Of a stretch of DNA of 44,767 nucleotides, positions 40,141 to 44,767 are shown piece after piece. The stretch's first letter is position 1. Every line of letters starts with the position of its first letter. A model generated the notes under the pieces. The model was not told where the DNA came from, did not search any database, and saw only the letters and a program-made list of their open reading frames with translations. The stretch spans positions 1 through 44,767 of the forward strand of contig CAJTLR010000025.1 in NCBI GenBank assembly GCA_910577185.1, written 5' to 3'. The stretch is from an uncultured Acetatifactor sp. GTDB lineage: Bacteria; Bacillota; Clostridia; Lachnospirales; Lachnospiraceae. The position numbers and the translations under genes are program-made.

Positions 40141-41613
40141 ATGGAACTTTTATCTCTTTCGGCCGTGGAGCTGGGAAGATGGATACAGAGCGGCAGGGTC
40201 ACGGCGCCGGACGCCGTCCGGGCCGTGCTGGACAGAATAGACCGGATGGAAGAGCTTTACCATTGTTATGTGACTGTGGACAGGGAAGGGGCCCTGAAAA
40301 GGGCCCGGGAAGTACAGGAGAAAATAGAGGCAAAAGAACTGACAGGGCCGCTGGCGGGGGTACCCATGGCCGTGAAGGACAATCTGTGTACAAAAGGAAT
40401 GCGGACTACCTGTGCTTCCCGGATTCTGGACAATTTCATTCCCTCCTACTCTGCCCAGGCCATAGAGAACCTGGAAAGGGCGGGAGCAGTCCTGCTGGGG
40501 AAGACCAACATGGATGAATTTGCCATGGGCTCCACCACGGAAACCTCCTTTTTCGGCCCTACGAAAAATCCCCGGAATCCGGAACATGTCCCGGGGGGCT
40601 CCTCAGGGGGCTCCGCTGCGGCCGTGGCGGCAGGGGAATGTTTCTTTGCCATAGGATCCGATACCGGCGGATCTGTCCGGCAGCCCGCTTCCCATTGCGG
40701 CGTGGTAGGCATGAAGCCTACTTACGGCACGGTTTCCCGCTATGGGCTGGTGGCTTACGGATCGTCCCTGGATCAGATCGGACCCCTTTGCAGGACTGTG
40801 GAAGACTGTGCCGTGATTCTGGAAATCCTTTCTTCCGGAGACGGGGAGGATAGGCGGGATTCCACATGGATGCCCGGAAAGCTGCGGGATCTTGTCACGG
40901 CCCTGAAGCAGGATGTGAAGGGAATGCGCATCGGGATTCCCAGAGACTATATACCGGAAAACGGAGGGGAAGGACCGGACCCGCAGGTCAGGAAGGCTGT
41001 CCTGGAAGCGGCAGGGACACTGAGGGAAGCGGGGGCCGTTCTGGAAGAGTTTGACCTGGGGCTGGCAGAATACGCCGTCCCGGCATATTACACCATTGCC
41101 TCCGCGGAGGCCAGCTCTAACCTGGAGCGTTTTGACGGCATTAAATACGGGTACCGCGCCGGAGGGGCCCAGGAGCTGCACCGAATGTACAAGAAGACCA
41201 GGTCGGAGGGATTCGGCCCGGAGGTAAAGCGCCGTATCATGCTGGGAAGCTTTGTGCTGAGCTCCGGTTATTACGACGCGTATTATCTGAAGGCGCTGCG
41301 GGTGAAGCATCTGATCAAAAAGGCCTTTGACGCCGCCTTTGCCAGGTTTGACTGTATTCTGGGCCCGGTTGCCCCCGGGACGGCGCCGAAGCTGGGGGAG
41401 AGTCTGGCGGATCCGGTCAGAATGTATCTGGGGGATATCTATACCATTTCCGCAAACCTGGCCGGACTGCCTGCCATCAGCATTCCCTGCGGCAGCGATG
41501 ACAAAGGGCTGCCCATAGGCCTGCAGCTGACAGGGGACTGTTTTCAGGAAAAAAAGATACTGCAGATAGCGTATGCATACGAAAAGGCGGCGAAAGGGGG
41601 CAATAAGGTATAA
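40141..41613 (+). CDS. gatA: Asp-tRNA(Asn)/Glu-tRNA(Gln) amidotransferase subunit A
   Basis: A 490-aa amidase-signature glutaminase that releases ammonia from glutamine for the transamidation in GatB. The Ser-cisSer-Lys triad regions are all present: VAVKDN-like PMAVKDNLCT with the lysine, PGGSSGGSAAAVAAG and SDTGGSVRQPAS. The frame is open upstream into gatC, and GGAGG at 40129-40133 fits ATG 40141 with seven bases; an ATG at 40135 is too close. The length is usual for GatA (about 485-490 aa). The gatB start follows its stop by one base. Confidence 0.96.
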   Translation: MELLSLSAVELGRWIQSGRVTAPDAVRAVLDRIDRMEELYHCYVTVDREGALKRAREVQEKIEAKELTGPLAGVPMAVKDNLCTKGMRTTCASRILDNFIPSYSAQAIENLERAGAVLLGKTNMDEFAMGSTTETSFFGPTKNPRNPEHVPGGSSGGSAAAVAAGECFFAIGSDTGGSVRQPASHCGVVGMKPTYGTVSRYGLVAYGSSLDQIGPLCRTVEDCAVILEILSSGDGEDRRDSTWMPGKLRDLVTALKQDVKGMRIGIPRDYIPENGGEGPDPQVRKAVLEAAGTLREAGAVLEEFDLGLAEYAVPAYYTIASAEASSNLERFDGIKYGYRAGGAQELHRMYKKTRSEGFGPEVKRRIMLGSFVLSSGYYDAYYLKALRVKHLIKKAFDAAFARFDCILGPVAPGTAPKLGESLADPVRMYLGDIYTISANLAGLPAISIPCGSDDKGLPIGLQLTGDCFQEKKILQIAYAYEKAAKGGNKV

Positions 41614-41614
41614 A

Positions 41615-43090
41615 ATGGCGAAAGAATATGAGACAGTCATAGGGCTGGAGGTTCATGTGGAACTGGCCACAGACACAAAGATTTTCTGCGGATGTTCCAC
41701 GGCCTTCGGGGGAAAGGCAAATTCCCATACTTGTCCGGTATGTACCGGAATGCCGGGCTCCCTTCCCGTGCTGAACAGAAAGGTGCTGGAGCATGCGGCG
41801 GCGGTGGGACTTGCCACCCATTGCGAGATTACCAGGTACTGCAAATTTGACCGGAAGAATTATTTCTATCCGGACAACCCGCAGAACTATCAGATTTCCC
41901 AGCTGTATCTTCCCTTGTGCAGAAACGGCTATGTGGAGATAGAGGAGGACCGGGAGGGGCAGACCCCGGAGGAGAACGGTCCCTGCCGGGAAGGCGGGCC
42001 GGTAAAGAGAGTGGGAATTCATGAAATTCATATGGAGGAGGACGCGGGCAAGCTGATCCATGACGAATGGGAGGACTGCAGCCTGGTAGATTACAATCGC
42101 TCCGGCGTACCCCTGATTGAGATTGTGTCCGAGCCTGACATGCGCAGCGCCAGGGAAGTGATTGCCTGTCTGGAAAAACTGCGGATGATCATTCAGTATC
42201 TGGGAGCCAGCGACTGTAAACTGCAGGAGGGCTCCATGAGGGCAGACGTAAACCTGTCTGTCCGGGAGGCAGGCACGGAGACGCTGGGCACACGTACCGA
42301 AATGAAAAACCTGAATTCCTTCCGCTCTATTTCCAGGGCCATTGAAAATGAGAGGGAGAGGCAGATTGCACTGCTGGAGGAGGGCAGGCCCGTGGTGCAG
42401 GAGACAAGACGGTGGGATGAGGCAAAGGAATGTTCTTACCCCATGCGCTCCAAGGAAGATGCGAAAGATTACCGTTATTTTCCGGATCCGGACCTGATGC
42501 CGGTTACGGTCAGCGATTCTTTCCTGGAGGAAATCCGCGCCCGGCAGCCGGAATTCCAGACGGAGAAAATAAAGCGGTATAAACGGGAATTCGATATTCC
42601 GGAGTATGATATTAAGATCATCACGGAGCATAAGCATATGGCCGATCTTTTCGAGGCGGCGGTGGCGCTGGGGAGCCAGCCCAAAAAAGTATCCAACTGG
42701 CTTATGGGGGAGACACTGCGGCTTTTGAAGGAAAAGGAGCTGGATCCGGGGGATATCCGTTTTTCACCCGAAAATCTGTCCAGGCTGATCGCCATGACGG
42801 AGGCCGGCACCATCAACTTCACTGTGGCAAAGGAAGTATTTGAGCTGATGTTTGAGGAGAATATGGATCCGGAAAAGTACGTGGAGGAGCAGGGACTGAA
42901 AATGGTGAATGATGGGGATGCCCTCCGGGAGGCCGTGAAGGAGACGATAAAGGCAAACCCGCAGTCCGTGCAGGACTACCGCAACGGAAAAGAAAAAGCC
43001 CTGGGATTTCTGGTGGGACAGACCATGAAGGCCATGAAGGGAAAGGCCAATCCGGTGAGCGTGGGCGAACTACTGCGGGAATTGCTGTAG
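41615..43090 (+). CDS. gatB: Asp-tRNA(Asn)/Glu-tRNA(Gln) amidotransferase subunit B
   Basis: A 491-aa subunit that binds misacylated tRNA and performs the ATP-dependent amidation. The N-terminal kinase-like domain starts YETVIGLEVHVELATDTKIF, with zinc-type cysteines in CGC and CPVC. The signature YFPDPDLMPV is near residue 290. The C-terminal GatB/YqeY helical domain ends GKANPVSVGELLRELL. The length is slightly above the common 475 aa because of a short acidic insertion (EDREGQTPEENGPCREGG) near residue 115. ATG 41615 is chosen over the frame upstream, which is gatA. Together with AspRS the complex allows Asn-tRNA and/or Gln-tRNA to be made without AsnRS or GlnRS. Confidence 0.96.
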   Translation: MAKEYETVIGLEVHVELATDTKIFCGCSTAFGGKANSHTCPVCTGMPGSLPVLNRKVLEHAAAVGLATHCEITRYCKFDRKNYFYPDNPQNYQISQLYLPLCRNGYVEIEEDREGQTPEENGPCREGGPVKRVGIHEIHMEEDAGKLIHDEWEDCSLVDYNRSGVPLIEIVSEPDMRSAREVIACLEKLRMIIQYLGASDCKLQEGSMRADVNLSVREAGTETLGTRTEMKNLNSFRSISRAIENERERQIALLEEGRPVVQETRRWDEAKECSYPMRSKEDAKDYRYFPDPDLMPVTVSDSFLEEIRARQPEFQTEKIKRYKREFDIPEYDIKIITEHKHMADLFEAAVALGSQPKKVSNWLMGETLRLLKEKELDPGDIRFSPENLSRLIAMTEAGTINFTVAKEVFELMFEENMDPEKYVEEQGLKMVNDGDALREAVKETIKANPQSVQDYRNGKEKALGFLVGQTMKAMKGKANPVSVGELLRELL

Positions 43091-43125
43091 ACGAACGTAA
43101 ATGCCTTAAAACAGCGCCGGGGAAT

Positions 43126-43881
43126 CTACTGAAGAACAAAATCAATGTACTTGGAGGCGTTTTCCGTGTTTGTGCCATTGATAACCACGCTGAGGATAAC
43201 TTCCCCGTCCAGGAAATAGTAATTCTCCCGGATGTCCGCATTTTCGTCCAGATAGATTCCCACCGGCACGGGATCTTCCATTGCCTCAGGGTTTTTGGGA
43301 GAAGGGTATTCCGGCAAATCGGTGAAATCTTCACTGGTTAAGGCGGCTTCCTCCCGGGCCCTGGCCACGGCGCGGTCCATATAATAGAAGGAAGATTCGT
43401 ATCTGGCAATCTGTTCCTCCGTGAGATATTCCCGCAGATCATAGAAGGTGTCATTGTAGGCATAGTTGTTTATGGCGGATTCCCCGCCCACAAGGACATC
43501 TATTTCCTGGGCCGCGATATAGACCATAAGCTTCTGGCTGGACGCCATGGTATTTTCGTCCGGCGACGAATCGGACAAGTCTATCCGCATGGACGTGTCA
43601 AACTGGATGTTATAGGTATCCGTGTCAATGCCGGCGTATTCCGCAAATTTCTGGCGGTATTCCGGGGCGGACTCCGCTTCCACCACGTTAAGCAGGGCCA
43701 CATACAGGGCATCCTCTTTCTGGGTCACCATCTGGTAGATCATGGAGACCGCCAGGGCCAGTACGGCGATGACCACTATCGTATGCCATTTATAATAATA
43801 GAAAAAATAAGACAGTTTCTCCTTTGGGGTTCCGTTTTTCAGAGCCTGGCGCTCTTCCCTGAATTCATCCATTACCGGCAT
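43126..43881 (-). CDS. Membrane-anchored protein of unknown function
   Basis: A 251-aa protein. A cytoplasmic N-terminus of about 35 residues with LKNGTPKEKLSYFFYYYKWH is followed by one transmembrane segment (IVVIAVLALAVSMIYQMV, about residues 36-53) and an extracytoplasmic domain of about 195 residues. The domain is acidic and has no cysteine. Proteins with this layout are common as hypotheticals in Lachnospiraceae; I do not recognise a domain. The start at 43881 has AGGCGG about seven bases upstream on the minus strand. A strong promoter lies at 44012-44040. It is convergent with gatB, 35 bases apart, with no visible terminator between. The function is unknown. Confidence 0.72.
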   Translation of the reverse strand: MPVMDEFREERQALKNGTPKEKLSYFFYYYKWHTIVVIAVLALAVSMIYQMVTQKEDALYVALLNVVEAESAPEYRQKFAEYAGIDTDTYNIQFDTSMRIDLSDSSPDENTMASSQKLMVYIAAQEIDVLVGGESAINNYAYNDTFYDLREYLTEEQIARYESSFYYMDRAVARAREEAALTSEDFTDLPEYPSPKNPEAMEDPVPVGIYLDENADIRENYYFLDGEVILSVVINGTNTENASKYIDFVLQ

Positions 43882-44011
43882 GGCTCATCCGCCTTTCTGT
43901 TGTGTGTATTTTTCCCTGCAGGTTCCCGGAATGATGTTGTACGGGAACGGTTTTCCGGCCTGGCAGACAATCTGTCCGTGCCGGGCAGCAGGGATAAGTG
44001 ATATGTTTTAC

Positions 44012-44040
44012 ATCATAATATTATCTGATACAAATGTCAA
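44012..44040 (-). promoter_or_regulatory. Promoter of the 251-aa membrane protein gene
   Basis: On the minus strand, consensus TTGACA (44035-44040) and TATGAT (44012-44017) are separated by 17 bases. The leader before ATG 43881 would be about 125 bases. Confidence 0.75.
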
Positions 44041-44102
44041 TGAACCCTGTCTAACCAGATTCTAAAAAAAGGATAAATCATGCAGGATTTTGGAAAGTCA
44101 GC

Positions 44103-44131
44103 TTGAAAGTTCATGGAAGATAGTTTATTAT
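44103..44131 (+). promoter_or_regulatory. Promoter of the DUF6106 gene
   Basis: TTGAAA (44103-44108) and TATTAT (44126-44131) are separated by 17 bases, about 70 bases upstream of ATG 44210. Confidence 0.65.
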
Positions 44132-44209
44132 TATCTTATATGCCGGAATGAATTATCAGACACGCTCCAGGCATAATACTAAAAATAAGATAAAGGAAAG
44201 GTATGTAAG

Positions 44210-44716
44210 ATGAGCGATGCTTATGTAGAATGCCTGGTAAAGGCAAAGACCTCCCCGCTGGCTAAATTTTTCAAGGTTTTTCTGATGACTCTGACCGTAG
44301 TATTTGTGCTGGCGGTGTTTGTCCTTCCTCCCCTGATGATATTCGGGTTCATCGGCGCCATACTCACCGGCGGGGGAGCTTACTTCGTCAATCTGTACAC
44401 AGATCTGGAGTATGAGTATCTCTATCTGGACAAGGAACTGGTGGTGGACAAGGTTATGGCGAAGACCAAGCGGAAGCGTATTGCCACATATCATCTGGAC
44501 AGAATAGAGATTCTGGCGCCCATCAGGAGTTACCACCTGGACAATTACAAAAACCGCAATGCCAAAGTGAAGGATTACAGTGTGGGAGAGGAATTAAAGC
44601 CGGACAAAAGGTTTGCCATGTATTATGAGGGCGGGGAAAAAATTCTTCTGAACCCCTCGGAAGAGATGATAAAAATCATGAAAAATGTTGCTCCCAGAAA
44701 GATATTTTCCGACTAA
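44210..44716 (+). CDS. DUF6106-family small membrane protein
   Basis: A 168-aa protein. Two hydrophobic segments lie at about residues 24-62 (FLMTLTVVFVLAVFVLPPLM and IFGFIGAILTGGGAYFVNL). They are followed by a cytoplasmic-looking domain of about 100 residues with YEYLYLDKELVVDKVMAK and a basic KTKRKRIATYHLDRIEILAP. This pattern, with two TM segments plus a PH-like beta domain, is what I recall for DUF6106 in Lachnospiraceae. ATG 44210 follows GGAAAGG. The function is unknown. The stop codon overlaps the left arm of an inverted repeat at 44713-44765. Confidence 0.72.
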   Translation: MSDAYVECLVKAKTSPLAKFFKVFLMTLTVVFVLAVFVLPPLMIFGFIGAILTGGGAYFVNLYTDLEYEYLYLDKELVVDKVMAKTKRKRIATYHLDRIEILAPIRSYHLDNYKNRNAKVKDYSVGEELKPDKRFAMYYEGGEKILLNPSEEMIKIMKNVAPRKIFSD

Positions 44717-44765
44717 ACTCCCATGCACCAAGCTGCTCCACCATATATGAAAGTGGGGAGTTTAG
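44713..44765 (+). repeat. 10-bp perfect inverted repeat after the DUF6106 gene
   Basis: CTAAACTCCC (44713-44722) and GGGAGTTTAG (44756-44765) form a perfect 10-bp stem with a 33-base loop. Inside the loop CTCCAC (44736-44741) could pair instead with GTGGGGAG. The window ends two bases later, so a T-run or element end cannot be judged. Confidence 0.6.
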
Positions 44766-44767
44766 AA

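Larger units (their letters stand above)
43882..44209. other. Divergent intergenic region of two membrane-protein genes
   Basis: This 328-base region separates two divergent genes. It holds the minus-strand promoter at 44012-44040 and the plus-strand promoter at 44103-44131. The 44040-44210 part is AT-rich. I see no small gene or hairpin with a T-run in it. Confidence 0.6.

Overview
The window looks like a chromosomal segment from a fairly GC-rich Clostridia member, most likely Lachnospiraceae. This rests on family content rather than on a marker gene. It has LplB/YtcP/lipoprotein sugar importers without their own ATPase, GH3 enzymes in reversed domain order, a glnA-ANTAR regulator pair, DapF-DapL lysine/DAP synthesis, a T-box in front of aspS-gatCAB, and DUF6056 and DUF6106 proteins. 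Starts mostly carry strong AGGAGG-type ribosome sites. I saw no rRNA, tRNA or CRISPR.

Region 1 (1-458) is the right end of an IS200/IS605 element: the last 48 codons of TnpA with its catalytic Tyr and Gln, then a ladder of short hairpins. It ends just upstream of a sugar transporter operon.

Region 2 (459-24813) is a carbohydrate and acyl-group utilisation locus. It holds two three-gene ABC importers (459-4199 and 19892-23522). Between them lie a divergent LacI regulator (4408-5424), an AtuA-family protein with its separately encoded small partner, a CaiB/BaiF CoA-transferase, a type B carboxylesterase, two domain-reversed GH3 beta-glycosidases flanking a GH31 alpha-xylosidase, and a divergent AraC regulator (18639-19673). 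A second esterase-like hydrolase follows the second importer. None of the enzymes has a signal peptide. The simplest reading is that small, possibly acylated, xylose/glucose-containing glycosides are imported, de-esterified and hydrolysed inside the cell, and that the released acid is activated to a CoA thioester and processed by the AtuA pair. The operator-like motif TAAAACGTT occurs at the start of the enzyme operon and again at the second importer promoter. Two AraC-style direct repeats sit upstream of the second importer.

Region 3 (24949-31748) is housekeeping: a SAM methyltransferase overlapping hslO, glutamine-dependent nadE, a LysR regulator whose 3' end overlaps nadE in antisense, a MATE exporter divergent from it, and a membrane-anchored degenerate FMN-binding-like protein.

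Region 4 (31945-37411) covers nitrogen and lysine/cell-wall metabolism: glnA, an ANTAR regulator, dapF, dapL and a DUF6056 membrane protein.

Region 5 (37469-43090) is a T-box-controlled operon, aspS-gatC-gatA-gatB, which charges Asp and probably makes Asn-tRNA and/or Gln-tRNA by transamidation.

Region 6 (43126-44767) has two small membrane proteins transcribed divergently from well-formed promoters.

Start codons were moved to internal ATGs wherever the ribosome-binding site supported it. All functional statements are from family recognition by eye; no database search was run.
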